A stretch of 64,000 nucleotides of DNA from Plantactinospora soyae (GCF_014874095.1 NZ_JADBEB010000001.1:7440001-7504000), one strand, 5' to 3'. Positions 37,968 to 47,834 are shown, numbered from the stretch's first letter. Notes: generated by a model from the letters alone, not told the origin. Numbers and translations: made by a program.

Positions 37968-39130
37968 TCAAGTGGTGATCAAGAGGGATGTTCTAGGCTG
38001 GGGTTCGGCGGGTCCGGGAAGTGACTTTTCCGAAGTGTCGATCTCGGGGTTCAGGTCGGCCGCGCTGGATTGCAGAGTCGCCCCCACGTGTCCTCCCGGA
38101 CCCGTCCCGAGCTGCTTGGTGTCGGCGACCATCTGCCGGTAGACGATGTCGGACAGGCGCCGCTTGAGCGCCCGTAGGGCCTCCACCGGGTCTTGCCCGC
38201 GGCCAGTCTGCGCCGGTAGTAGCGGCGTCCTTCGGTGTCACGGCGCAGCTGGACGATGGCCATGATGTGTAGCGCCCGGTTTATGCGCCGGTTGCCGGCA
38301 CGAGACAGACGATGGCGTTGCTGGTCGCCGGACGAGGCGTCGATCGGCGCGGTCCCGTTTCACGAGGCGAAGTGGGCACGGCTGGCGAACCGGGCGATGT
38401 CGCCGATGTCGCCGAGCAGGCGAGCCGCGCCGGACGGCCCGGTGCCGGTCAAATCCATCAGCCGGCTTCCGGTGCCGTCGACCAGGTCGGTGAGCTCCTG
38501 TTTCGCGATTTTGATCTTCTTGTCGATGACGACGAGCTCGCCGATCAACTCGGACGCCAGCCGCCGACGGGTCTTGCCGACCACATCGCGCGGACGCACG
38601 CTGCCCAGCACGGCGCGGGCCTGCTGGGCGGACAGGTCCTTCTTCGCGCCGCCGGGCACCAACTCCAACAGCAGGTGATGCAGCCGGGAAACCACTTCGG
38701 TGCGGGCCCGGCCGAGCTGGTCACGCCGGTCGACCAGCAGCCGCAACGCCACCGTCGTGTCATCGGTGACGACCTGCCGCAGACCCTCGGTGCGCAAGGC
38801 GACCACAGCGACGCTGCGGGCATCGACCGGATCGGTCTTGCGGCCCTGACCGGTGGCGAACACCCGGGCCCGGGCGGACAGCTTCGCGGGAACATCCACA
38901 ACGGGTTCGCCGTCAGCGACCAGGCGTTGAGCGACGCGCCGGCCGATGCCGTTGCAACCCTCGATCGTCCAAAGGCGGTCCTTGTGTTTACGGCCGGCGC
39001 TCAGCATGGCCTGGTAGCCGTCGCGGTCGGTGCCGAACCGGCCCTGCCCAACCGTCTTCTCCCGCGCGTTGATGATCTCGATGGTGGCGGAACGCTTGTG
39101 CGGGTCCACGCCGATGATGACCTGAGCCAT
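37968..39130 (-). mobile_element. IS110-family element with broken transposase
   Basis: The ATG at 39130 starts MAQVIIGVDPHKRSATIEII, the DEDD N-terminal domain of IS110 transposases. QGRKTDPVDARSVAVVALR and LTGTGPSGAARLLGDIGDIA (the C-terminal HhH-type transposase_20 block) follow. After RSRAHFAS-like RAHFAS, a TGA replaces the expected Trp of SWNGTAP (TGG to TGA, near 38359). A further frame change occurs near 38190 before ALRALKRRLSDIVYRQ. Two lesions make it inactive. Terminal ends were not resolved; IS110 elements lack inverted repeats. Confidence 0.85.
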
Positions 39131-39199
39131 CGTTGCCTCCCTCGATCCGACAGTGTTCATCGACGGGAGGGCAGCGCTACCTTGAGCTGGGCAGTCCCC

Positions 39200-40032
39200 C
39201 TCTAATAGCTCTTGAACGGTCCGCCATAGCACGGAATGCCTACTCCATCGTCCTGAACTGCGCCGAGTCGATGCACTGGTTCTCCGACCGATGGGTGCAC
39301 GGGCCGCACTGGCGCGAGGTCTTCACCCTCGGCACGCACGCCGCCGCCGCCCTCAACGACCCGGAACAGCAGGCCACCCAACTGAACTATCTCGCCTGGG
39401 TCCACCAGATACCGCCAGAAGACCCGGAGACCACGCTGCGGTACACAACCCAGGCGTTGGACCTCGCCACCCGCGCCGGTGCCACGGCGCAGATCGCCTG
39501 GGCCCACCAGTACGCCGCACATGCGCTTCGACGGCTGCAACGGCTCGACGTGGGCGCTGTGGCGGCAGCCGGGGCGGCGGAGATGTTCAAGGCCGACGGC
39601 GACATCGACGCGTACTGCCAGTGTATTGGCACCGTCGGCGACTGCCTTCGGGACGGCGGACGCTACGCCGAAGCACTGGACCAGTATCTCAAGATGAGCG
39701 ACCTGGTGGACGACGAGGGGTCCGGTATCACACCGAGCATCGTGGAACTCACCCGGCCATCCCTACTGGTCCGGCTCGGTCTGTGCCTGGGAATGCTCGG
39801 CGACCGGGCCGAGGCGATCACCAAGCTCACCGAGGCGGTCAGGCTCATGGAGCTAGTGCAGTTGTCCGGCTCGGGCGCCCGCACCTTGGAGGCACTCGCG
39901 ACCGTCCTGGCCGACGAGGGCCGGAACGAGGAGAGCCGCCGGACGTACGCACGGGCGGCCGAGGTGTTCGCGGCGACCGGTGACGCCGAGGGAAGTAGCC
40001 GCTGCCACGATCTGGCCACCGCCGCCAACTGA
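39200..40032 (+). pseudogene. TPR-protein C-terminal remnant (regulator type)
   Basis: About 275 residues with no credible start, beginning at the IS110 border: ERSAIARNAYSIVLNCAESM, then HGPHWREVFTLGTHAAAAL, followed by four to five TPRs (LNYLAWVHQI, IAWAHQYAAHALRR, EALDQYLKMSDLV, AITKLTEAVRLMEL). This is the sensory tail typical of SARP/LuxR-type NB-ARC-TPR proteins. The DNA-binding and ATPase part is missing and not present on the other side of IS110. Likely cut by the IS insertion and deletion. Confidence 0.7.
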
Positions 40033-40601
40033 CCCGCCGGCCGCGGAACCGCTGCCCGCTCGCCGGGCGCCCGGCGCGCCGGTGTCGGCGGTCGCGCGCC
40101 GTACGCGCCATCGACGCCGGCACCGAGCCGACCTTACGCGGGTTGCCGCCGTAACGCCGGTGGTGGGTCCGGGCGCACTGAAAGTCCGTGATCGACCGGT
40201 CCCGGCCGCCGCCATCCGGCCGTACGCCTCGCCGGGGCAGGCCCTGATCGAGCTGCCCGGCCCGGCCAGCAGCAGCCTGTGGGGCTCGAAAACACGCTCG
40301 GCGCCATGTCGCGATCAGCACCTCCACTATGCATCCTAGGAGGATAGGTAGTCGAGGACGCACTTGGTAAGCACGCCAGCCCGTTCTAGTCACCCACCGA
40401 TCTCGGCATGCCCAAGCGCCGCGCCCTCCTTGCCGCGCCTACGCCCGCCGTTGCCCGCTGCCCGGACTTGGCATCTGGATACGTGTTGAACCTGCCGCCC
40501 GTCCGCCGGGGTATGCCGCAGCGGACGGGCAGACACCTTGGGACAACCCTTCGATGGGTGGCGTCGGCGAGGTCCGGCATTCAGCCGGGCAGAATACGAC
40601 C
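40033..40601. other. Gap without a recognisable gene
   Basis: A plus-strand patch at 40160-40280 (ALKVRDRPVPAAAIRPYASP, then QALIELPGPASSSLWG) reads like coding sequence but has no start and no recognised family. Nothing else is supported. Confidence 0.3.
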
Positions 40602-41378
40602 ATGATCGACAAGGTGTTGACGCTGCTCCCGGTCTGCGAACCGGAGTACGCGAGCGGCGTGGTGGGTCAAAACTACTTTCGGTCGGCAAACCGGACCGCG
40701 AGTCTGCGGCTGTTCGAGGCAAGCGTGGAGCAGCGGTCTGAGGAGGGCGATCGGGTGCGGGTGGCTGAGGTTGCACCCGCGATCGTCCCGGTCCTCGATA
40801 ATGACTACAACAAACAGGCACTCGCGGTGGTCCTGCCGGAGGAGGACGGCTCTGTCCGGCTCGAGAACCAGGTCGGGTGGCTTCCCGACCGGCGATGCGC
40901 GACTCTTCAGCCACGTGTCGCATCGCTGATGCGCGCGACCAACGCCTACGTGGGCGCGGCTGGGACGGCCTCATACTGGTGGTCAGGCCGCAGATGGGAC
41001 AAGTCGAACGCAGGGCTGCGTCTCCGCATCGCGCAGTGGGAGGACGTCCACAGGGCGGCCATCGAGATCGTCCATAGGGCCGAGCCCGACGTTGAGCAGC
41101 CGTGGGTGGGCCATTACGCGCCCCTGACCGACCTCGCCCGTAGGTTGTATTCGGAAGGGCGCGGGCGGAGCGAGGCGGACCTGCTGCACGTACGGTACGA
41201 AATCCTCGACGATGCGCTGGTCGCCACCGCGAACGAGGAGATCGTCACCGACATGACCAGAAGCGGTCGTGACTTCTTCGATCTGCTAAGGGCCCGGGTC
41301 GAGGAGCAGGGCGCTGTGTGGGGCTGGGTGCGCCTTTACCAGGGGGCGGTCGAGGTGCGGACCGAGGAACGACCGTGA
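40602..41378 (+). CDS. HIRAN-like domain protein, hypothetical
   Basis: 258 residues from the ATG at 40602. Residues ~15-95 (VVGQNYFRSANRTASLRLFE, VPVLDNDYNKQALAVVLPE, NQVGWLPDRRCATLQPRV) follow the HIRAN pattern V-x-G-x-x-(Y/F)...DN-x-(Y/H)-(D/N)-x-x-A-(V/L)-x-V...VG-(Y/W)-LP. HIRAN domains bind DNA ends or stalled-fork DNA and occur in conflict and repair proteins. The remaining ~150 residues are helical and unrecognised. No neighbouring helicase. Family call by motif resemblance. Confidence 0.5.
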   Translation: MIDKVLTLLPVCEPEYASGVVGQNYFRSANRTASLRLFEASVEQRSEEGDRVRVAEVAPAIVPVLDNDYNKQALAVVLPEEDGSVRLENQVGWLPDRRCATLQPRVASLMRATNAYVGAAGTASYWWSGRRWDKSNAGLRLRIAQWEDVHRAAIEIVHRAEPDVEQPWVGHYAPLTDLARRLYSEGRGRSEADLLHVRYEILDDALVATANEEIVTDMTRSGRDFFDLLRARVEEQGAVWGWVRLYQGAVEVRTEERP

Positions 41379-41646
41379 CCGTAGCTCGGCGGCTGGGCAC
41401 GGCGTACTCACCAGGTAGCTGTGGCCAGGAACACCGAATGGCGATCTCAGCCACCCGGCGGCGGGATGTTGCGCCGGCTCACCGCCCCATGCCTCGGCCT
41501 GCCCGCCGCTGCGGGACCACTCGTTGTGTTGAGCACTCAACCACGGGTCTCCATGCACTGGGCGGGATGCGAGACTGAGCAGGTGATCCTCAACCGGCGC
41601 ACCCCGGTTCAACACCAGACTCTCGTGGCGAACGAGGAGATTCGAA

Positions 41647-42440
41647 TCAATGATCAGCCTGTTCAGCGGGCTGGAGTTCATCACGGACATACTGTTGGAC
41701 CCATACCCGGCGCAGGACCTCGACCGCCGGGATCTGCCACAACCAGTCCGGAGTCCGTTTGCCGGTGAGGGTTCGTAGCAGCTGCCACCCGTCGTTGCCC
41801 ATCTGGACCGCGAGGTCGCGGCGTTTGGTCTGCTCGCTGGGTAGTCGCCACTCATCGATCCGGGCCGCGTACCGTTTCGCCAGGTCGGCGTCGACCTGTC
41901 CGGCCAGCCAGCCCGGTGCCGCCGCAGCCAGCCCGGTGCCGCCGCAGCCAGGGCCTCCAACGCGGCTCGCAGGGTCTCGCCGACCATTTCCAGTCGGTTG
42001 AGGTCTCGCACCGCGGCCAGTACGTGGGTGGCGTCGGTACGTTGCCGCCCGCGAGCCTTGACCAGTCCCGTCTCGACGAGTCGCTCGAGGAGCATGTCCA
42101 GCGCCATCGGCTGCAGATGGTGAGCGACCAGCCGGGTACGGAACTGGGACAACACACTGAAGTCGAACCCCGGATCGGTCAACTCCAAACCGAGTAGATA
42201 TTTCCAGTCGATCCGGCCGCGGACCGCGTCAGCGGCCTGCCGGTCGGTCAGGTTCTCCGCGAACTGCAACACGGTCACCATCGCCAACTGCCCAGGCGAG
42301 ATTCCCGGCCTGCCCCGGATCCCGAACGCGTCCAGGAACGCGCCGACGAAGAACACCTCACCCAACTCGTCGCGGATCGCCAACGATCCGCTTCGAAACG
42401 CTGCCCCGGCGATCGTCGCCGTCTGTGTCGGGCACACCCG
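41647..42440 (-). mobile_element. IS1182-family transposase, truncated and frameshifted
   Basis: FRSGSLAIRDELG, LVTVLQFAENLTDRQAADAV-like MVTVLQFAENLTDRQAADAV, GFDFSVLSQFRTRLV and RGRQRTDATHVLAAVRDLNR are the N-terminal blocks of IS1182 transposases. At AAAAPGWL a perfect 20-bp tandem duplication (41911-41930 and 41931-41950) shifts the frame. The proper continuation QVDADLAKRYAARIDEW runs in the next frame to a stop at 41647. The catalytic DDE C-terminal half is absent. Confidence 0.82.
41911..41950. repeat. Perfect 20-bp tandem duplication inside IS1182
   Basis: Two adjacent identical 20-bp units beginning GCCCGGTGCC. Because 20 is not a multiple of three, the duplication alone disrupts the transposase frame; removing one unit restores it. 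Confidence 0.9.
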
Positions 42441-42601
42441 GCAGCGCACGCGGGCGCATCGACATCGAAAGCCCCGTCCGTCAGTCAGCTCAACGCTAGC
42501 GATCAACCGGAACGGCACCCTGCCAGGCCCAACGACCATTGTCACCCGACGACACCGACGCAACCAGAATTAGGCAACAGGGTCGTACAGGGCTCGAACC
42601 C

Positions 42602-43030
42602 CTAGCCTTCCAATCCGTAGCGTTCGAGGCGGCGGCGGGCCTCCTCGGCCCCGGGGTCGCCCACATCCTCGTAGATCCGCACGGCCTGGCGCCAGGCGGC
42701 AGAGGCAGCGGCCCGGTCGCCCATCCCTTCCCGGGTGTCCCCGAGCCGGATGAGGGTCTCCGCCTCGTGATACCGGTCGACGGATTCGCGAAAGAGTTGG
42801 ACCGCCTGCTCGTAGCAGTCGGCCGCGCGGTCGCGTTCGCCGAGGCGGTCGTAGGCGAAGCCGAGGCTGTCCAGCGTTGCGGCCTGGCCGTTGCGGTCGT
42901 CGCTCCGTCGTTGCTGGGCGAGTGCTTCGGTGCAGCTCTCGATGGCCTGGACATAGTCGCCGGTGGTGGCCAGCAGCCAACCGATCGCGTTGAGCGTCCG
43001 GGCTTCCCCCGAGCGGTTACCGGCCAGCCG
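42602..43030 (-). pseudogene. C-terminal TPR tail of the SARP gene beyond an amber stop
   Basis: Directly after the TAG at 43031-43033 the same frame stays open for 142 codons and reads as normal TPR sequence: RLAGNRSGEARTLNAIGWLL, then QAATLDSLGFAYDRLGERDR and ETLIRLGDTREGMGDRAA, ending ARRRLERYGLEG and TAG at 42602. Without the amber codon the protein would be about 938 residues. Either a recent nonsense mutation or an error in the base call. Confidence 0.75.
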
Positions 43031-45418
43031 CTAGAGCCGCAGCGCCTCGCGACCGTGTGCGAGTGCCTCGTCGAGCCGGCCGTCCAGGTAGCAGAGCTCG
43101 CAGTAGTTGTGCAGCGTCTGGGCCTGGCCAGTCGGATCGCCGAGGCGTTCGTGTAGCTCGAGTGCGCGCTCCAGCCGGTACTCGGCGGCGTCGTGGTCGC
43201 CGAGTCGGGTCAGTGCGCGGGAGAGCAGCCGGTTGGCGGCGGCCTGGCCGGCGAGATCGCCGATCTTCTCGGCCGCGGCCAGCGCGACCCGCTGGGTGGC
43301 GAGTTGGTCCTGCCACAGGCCACGCGGTGCCAGGAAGGTGTTCAACGCCCAGGCGATCTGCCAGGCGTACGCTTCGAAGCCGTTCTCTGCGGCCTGCTGG
43401 ACCACCCGGATCAGCACCCGGTGCTCCGCCGTGAACCAGGCGAGCGCGCCGTCGTGATCGGTCACCGGCCGCCTGGCGGGTAGGGGCAGCGGTGGCACCG
43501 GCTCGATCGGGGGCCATTGCGGCTGGAGCAGCAGGGCCGCCGGATAGGCGGCGTGCAGGTAGTGGTCGTACAGGTGCCCTCGGGCGGCCGCGCGTTCGTC
43601 AGCGCGCTCCGACGACTCCGCGAACTCGGCCGCATAGGCGCGCAGAAGATCGTGGAAGGCGTACCGGCCGGGCGTGTGCTCGGCCAGCAGATGGAGCCGG
43701 GTCAACTCCCGCAGTCGCGGCGTGACGGCCGCGGTTGAGACGCCAGCGAGCGCCGCGGCCGCGCCAGCGGTCAGGTCCGGGCCTGGGTGCAGCCCCAGCA
43801 GGGCGAACAGTCGGGCCGCGTCCTGCCCCAGGGCCAGGTACGACCAGGAGAAGACGCGTCGGACGTCGCCGTCGGCCAACGCGTCCAGCCTCGCCTCGGC
43901 CGAGTGCAGTTCGGCGGCGATGGCGCCGAGCGGGAACGTGGGATGGGTGGCGAGTCGTGCCGCCACTATCGACAGTGCCAGCGGGAGCCGGCCAGCCGCC
44001 TCGACGATGTCAGCCACCGTGGCCGGCTCGGAGGCGAGGCGACTGGCGCCGAGCCGGCTGGCGAGCAGGCTTATCGACTCCTCCGCGGTGAACACGCCCA
44101 GCGTCAACGGTGCGGCGCACTCGGCGGCGATCAGGCCGTCGAGCCGATCGCGACTGGTGACCACGACCATGCAGCCGCCGGCACCGGGCAGCAGGGCGCG
44201 AACCTGGGCCGAGTCGCGAGCGTTGTCGAGCACCACGAGCATCCGGCGGGAAGCCAGCAAGCTGCGGTAGAGCCCCGTCCGGGCCTCCGTGCCGGAGGGT
44301 ATCCGGGCGTGGGATACGCCGAGCGCTTCGAGGAAGCCGGACAGGGCGTCGGGCGGGGACACCACGCCGGCTTCGTCGTACCCGCGAAGGTTCACATAGA
44401 GCTGGCCGTCGGGGAAGCGGTCAGCCGCCCGGTGCGCCCAGTGCAGCGCCAAGGCGGTCTTGCCGACTCCGGCCATGCCGGACACCGCAGAGATGACCAC
44501 GGTCGTCGGCTCCTGCGCCCCGTCGTTCAGGAGCGCGTCGAGGCTGGCCAGTTCGGCTCTGCGGCCGACGAACTCCGGCACCGCACGCGGCAGCTGCTCG
44601 GGGCGCTGGACGAGTGGCCCCGACGCCGTGCCCGGCGCCGGCCCATCCGGCGCCGGTGGCGGGTGCGCTGCCAGTCCCAGGCGGTGATGCAGGATGTCGT
44701 CGTACAACCTGGTGAGTTCCGGCGCGGGATCGAGGCCAGTCTCCTCCGCCAGCACCTGCCGAGCCTGCCGGAAGGCATCCAGTGCGCCGGCCACGTCTCC
44801 GATGCGGTACAGGCCCACCATCAGCTGCCCCCACGCCCGCTGCCGTAGCGGATGCCGGTCGAGAAGGGCACGCAGCCGGCGCACCACGTCGGCCGGCGCG
44901 CCGAGCGCCAGCAGCGCCTCGGCGTAGTCCTCCTCGGCGAGCAGCCGGCGCTCCTCCAACTGCGCCACCCGCCGGGCCAGCGCCGGACGCAGCGGCAGGT
45001 CGGCCAGCGAGTCCCCACGCCACAGCCTCACCGCAGCGGAGAGTTCGGCCTCGGCCCGGTCCGCAGCTGAAGCGGCGAGAGCGTCGCGGCCCCGCGCCGC
45101 TGCGGCGTCGAACAGGTCCAGATCACGCTCGCCCGGCCCCACCCGCAGCAGGTAGCCGCCGGCCACCGAGATTATCCCCTCCCAGGGCGTTCCGCCGCCC
45201 AGCGACTGCCGCAGCCCGCGTATGTAGGTGCGCAGGTTCGCCGCGGCCGACGCCGGTTGTTCGTCGCCCCACAGCATGGCGGCCAACTCGTTGGTGCCGA
45301 CGACCTCGTTCGGGCGCAGCAGCAGGGTGGCCAACAGGAGGCGTTGCTTCACCGAGCCCAGCGGAACTGGCTGGCCTTCGCGGTACACGTGGAGCGGGCC
45401 GAGGATATCGAAACGCAC
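43031..45418 (-). CDS. AfsR/SARP-family regulator, ending at an in-frame amber codon
   Basis: About 795 residues. GAGG seven bases before the GTG at 45418 (VRFDILGPL) favours this start over the GTG at 45424. Residues 1-95: OmpR-type DNA-binding domain; ~100-245: BTAD; ~280-560: NB-ARC with Walker A GMAGVGKT (~314-321) and MLVVLDNARD. TPRs follow from ~690 and stop abruptly inside a repeat at TAG 43031-43033, with the remaining TPRs continuing in frame. The DNA-binding and ATPase parts are complete, so the short form may still act, with altered sensing. Divergent from the secreted lectin-like gene; its own promoter carries a GTACGG palindrome. Confidence 0.85.
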   Translation of the reverse strand: MRFDILGPLHVYREGQPVPLGSVKQRLLLATLLLRPNEVVGTNELAAMLWGDEQPASAAANLRTYIRGLRQSLGGGTPWEGIISVAGGYLLRVGPGERDLDLFDAAAARGRDALAASAADRAEAELSAAVRLWRGDSLADLPLRPALARRVAQLEERRLLAEEDYAEALLALGAPADVVRRLRALLDRHPLRQRAWGQLMVGLYRIGDVAGALDAFRQARQVLAEETGLDPAPELTRLYDDILHHRLGLAAHPPPAPDGPAPGTASGPLVQRPEQLPRAVPEFVGRRAELASLDALLNDGAQEPTTVVISAVSGMAGVGKTALALHWAHRAADRFPDGQLYVNLRGYDEAGVVSPPDALSGFLEALGVSHARIPSGTEARTGLYRSLLASRRMLVVLDNARDSAQVRALLPGAGGCMVVVTSRDRLDGLIAAECAAPLTLGVFTAEESISLLASRLGASRLASEPATVADIVEAAGRLPLALSIVAARLATHPTFPLGAIAAELHSAEARLDALADGDVRRVFSWSYLALGQDAARLFALLGLHPGPDLTAGAAAALAGVSTAAVTPRLRELTRLHLLAEHTPGRYAFHDLLRAYAAEFAESSERADERAAARGHLYDHYLHAAYPAALLLQPQWPPIEPVPPLPLPARRPVTDHDGALAWFTAEHRVLIRVVQQAAENGFEAYAWQIAWALNTFLAPRGLWQDQLATQRVALAAAEKIGDLAGQAAANRLLSRALTRLGDHDAAEYRLERALELHERLGDPTGQAQTLHNYCELCYLDGRLDEALAHGREALRL

Positions 45419-45492
45419 AGGCACCTCACAGTTGAGCGCTGTTACCTGTCCACCAGGTGCACCGCACCCGGATGACGGGGGCGGGTGGGTGA

Positions 45493-45535
45493 GCTATACG
45501 CCACTTGTGCGGCGAATGTACGGGGCCCACCGTAC
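45493..45535 (-). promoter_or_regulatory. Promoter of the SARP gene with GTACGG palindrome
   Basis: On the minus strand a -10-like TATAGC (45498-45493) lies 63-70 bp before the start codon. Immediately upstream, over the expected -35 region, is a perfect 6-6-6 inverted repeat GTACGG-GGCCCA-CCGTAC (45518-45535). Its GTACGG half-site equals the core of the direct-repeat heptamers at 47865 and 54999. Probable regulator binding site. Confidence 0.5.
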
Positions 45536-45841
45536 GGTTTTGCCGTCCACACTGCCCCCATCGGAGAGCGCCTCCATGCCCTGAATGCGCGACCACCCAC
45601 GGGGCCCAGGCGGGACCGTCTACCCACACCCGCGCGGCCATCCCCGCCTCGTCCTGCCGGTCTCCGGCGGCGTGACCCGGCCCCGACCGGCCGACGTGCC
45701 TGGATCGTCCGATGCCATCGTGCCGACAACCTGACTCCGAAAGGGTCCAACTCACCATCATGATCAGCGGTTCGCGAAGGACGAGACGTCCGACGGCCGA
45801 ACCTGCCCTTCCGAACTCGCCCTACCTGGAGGAACTCTCCC

Positions 45842-46738
45842 ATGCACAAATTCATTGTGGCCGCCGCGAGGACGCTGACCGCTGTCGCGACCGGTCTCAC
45901 CGTGACCGGAGTCGTCGTGCCCGCCCGGCCGGCGAGCGCGGCGCTCAGTGACGTTCCCTCGGACTGCCGTGTCTCCACAGCGGCGTACCGCTCCGATGGA
46001 CAGCGTCTCACCTACGTGTACTCCGGCGGCGAGACCAGCACCAACGCCTACGCCAACGACATTCTGAGCTGGGTGCCGTCGGCGCATCAACAGATCGGCG
46101 CCTCCGGTGACGACACCAGCTTCCGCAGCACCGAATACGCCGCCCATCCAACCGACGGTCGGCTCTACAAGTTGAGCCGTCAGGGCGAGTTGATCGACGG
46201 CAACTGGCATGTGACGTCGTGGAGCACCAGCCACTTCGCGATCGGGTTTGCCAATACCCGCATCCTCGCGTCGGCGTCGCCGTACCTCTACCGGGTGGCG
46301 GGCAGATCGCTCTACCGCTACACGGAAACCTACGTGGACGGCGTGTTCACGCTCTCGCCGCCGGTACAGTTGGCCAGCACCGGCTGGGACGCGGTCAACA
46401 CCCTGACCTACGAGCGCAGCGGCGGGACGGGCAGCGCCGCCGTGGACGTGCTGATCGGTACCAAGAGCAACGGGGAGCTCAAGGAGTGGCGCGTCAACCG
46501 GGCCACCCCGACAACGATCACCTCGAAGGTGTTGCGGACGAGCGGCTGGGCACCCTTCACCAGCCTCAGCACGGGCTACTGTGACGCCCACCCCAACGGC
46601 CGGCCGCTGCTCGCGATCACCGCCGCTGGCACGGCCTCCGTGCACTTCGACGCCAACAAGACGGACGGAGTCGGCACGGACATCAAGGGCGGCTCCCTCG
46701 GCTCGCTCGGCTGGACCGCGAAAGCCTACGGTCAGTAG
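45842..46738 (+). CDS. Secreted tachylectin-like beta-propeller protein
   Basis: 298 residues. GGAGGA lies ten bases before the ATG. Residues 1-34 are a Sec signal ending PARPASA-AL. The mature part has repeated blades of the tachylectin-2/lectin type: RLYKLSRQGELIDGNWHVTS, YLYRVAGRSLYRYTETY, STGWDAVNTLTYERSG, and a closing TSGWAPFTSLSTGYCD and LGSLGWTAKAYGQ. Such propellers bind sugars. No catalytic residues recognised; exported lectin or adhesin is the best guess. Divergent from the amber-interrupted SARP. Confidence 0.75.
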   Translation: MHKFIVAAARTLTAVATGLTVTGVVVPARPASAALSDVPSDCRVSTAAYRSDGQRLTYVYSGGETSTNAYANDILSWVPSAHQQIGASGDDTSFRSTEYAAHPTDGRLYKLSRQGELIDGNWHVTSWSTSHFAIGFANTRILASASPYLYRVAGRSLYRYTETYVDGVFTLSPPVQLASTGWDAVNTLTYERSGGTGSAAVDVLIGTKSNGELKEWRVNRATPTTITSKVLRTSGWAPFTSLSTGYCDAHPNGRPLLAITAAGTASVHFDANKTDGVGTDIKGGSLGSLGWTAKAYGQ

Positions 46739-47121
46739 CGGGAAGACCGCCGTGACTCCGTCCGAGACCAGCCGTACTCGGACGGACTCGTCCGGAGCTT
46801 GGTGCCGACGATCCCTGACCTGGGGTCGTCGGCACGGCGCCGTCGTGAGTTTGAGTGAAACGCCGTCCCACACATTTAGTCCGCGTCGATGGCTCAGGGA
46901 TCGGGATCTGCTCGGGTACTCGACCACCCCGAACCTGGGGCCGATCCTCTTCGGGGCCGGTGCAGAAGCCGTGAGCCGGTTCGCCAGCGCCTTGGCGGGG
47001 GCGTCGACCCGGATCGGCGCGGCGGCTGCGGTCCGCACCGCTCCCACGGCCGGGGTGTGTTCGACGCGCACCGCGCGCTGGGCCGTCACGGACCCGATCA
47101 TGGCGGTGCAGATGCCGGCGA
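46739..47121. other. Gap between the lectin-like gene and the wall hydrolase
   Basis: ACTCGGACGGACTCGTCCG and CGTCGGCACGGCGCCGTCG near 46770-46850 form inverted-repeat stretches suitable for terminators of the lectin gene. On the minus strand the frame next to the hydrolase end continues as AVLFVASYLPRWQRRPTPF (47110-47180), suggesting that the true end of that gene lies here in a shifted frame. Confidence 0.4.
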
Positions 47122-47781
47122 TCACGTCGAACGGAGTCGGGCGGCGTTGCCAGCGCGGCAGGTAGGACGCGACGAACAGGACCGCCATGGTTGCTCCCGG
47201 CAGGTATTCCTGCAGGTTCCGCCGGCGTTGAACTGGAACACCCCGACGTCCTTGGTTCCGTTGGTGTTCAGACCGACGGCGATGGGGTTGAACTCTGACT
47301 CGCACCGGGCGACCCTGACCGCCTTGTTCGCGATCGAGTCCGGGAACACGGCGTGGATCTGGCTCTCCACCGTCGAGTCGCAGCCTACGCTCAGCCCCTG
47401 GTCCGGGTTGGCGAGCTTCGAACGGGTCACCGACCCGACGTCCCCGGTCATCGTGATCCGGTTGCGTCCCTGAAACGCGAAGACCCGCATCCGGGTCGCC
47501 GCACCGAATGCGCCGTCGACACTGAGCTGATTGCCGCAGTCGGGGCCCAACTCGTTGAGCCGCCGCTGCAACCGCTCGACACAGCCTCCCGTTTCGCCGT
47601 ATTCGGGGTCCACGTCGCACAATGCCGCCGCGCTTGTCTCTACGTCGGCGGAGGCGGACGACATCGGCCATAGCACGCTCGGAGCGAGCAACACGAGTGC
47701 CGCGCACATCACGGTCGTCACTCTTGCTCGAGACCGGCTATCTACCGGCTGCGGCGATCGCCGCACAAACGCCGCACTCAT
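47122..47781 (-). CDS. Secreted peptidoglycan-binding, lysozyme-like protein (possible C-terminal frameshift)
   Basis: Up to 219 residues; the start at 47781 or the internal ATG at 47709. The signal sequence MCAALVLLAPSVLWPMSSAS-A is followed by a PG-binding-1 domain (GGCVERLQRRLNELGP, VDGAFGAATRMRVFAFQ) and a transglycosylase/lysozyme-like stretch with its Glu (VARCESEFNPIAVG, DVGVFQFNAGG). After FNAGGT the frame runs into Cys/Arg-rich sequence, while the typical tail YxxxWQRR (LPRWQRRPTPF) continues in another frame, so a frameshift near 47200 is likely. The promoter carries SARP-type repeats shared with the sialidase gene. Confidence 0.7.
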   Translation of the reverse strand: MSAAFVRRSPQPVDSRSRARVTTVMCAALVLLAPSVLWPMSSASADVETSAAALCDVDPEYGETGGCVERLQRRLNELGPDCGNQLSVDGAFGAATRMRVFAFQGRNRITMTGDVGSVTRSKLANPDQGLSVGCDSTVESQIHAVFPDSIANKAVRVARCESEFNPIAVGLNTNGTKDVGVFQFNAGGTCRNTCREQPWRSCSSRPTCRAGNAARLRST

Positions 47782-47834
47782 CTCATCCTCTGTCGCTCCG
47801 ACAGTGCTCGCCCGGTTTTCCTGGCGGCTGCCGA

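Noticed and set aside
45764-47707. 647-codon minus-strand open frame
   Set aside because: It runs antisense through the lectin-like gene and has no coherent domain; only its part near 47110-47190 (LPRWQRRPTPF) was used, as the likely shifted tail of the lysozyme-like gene.
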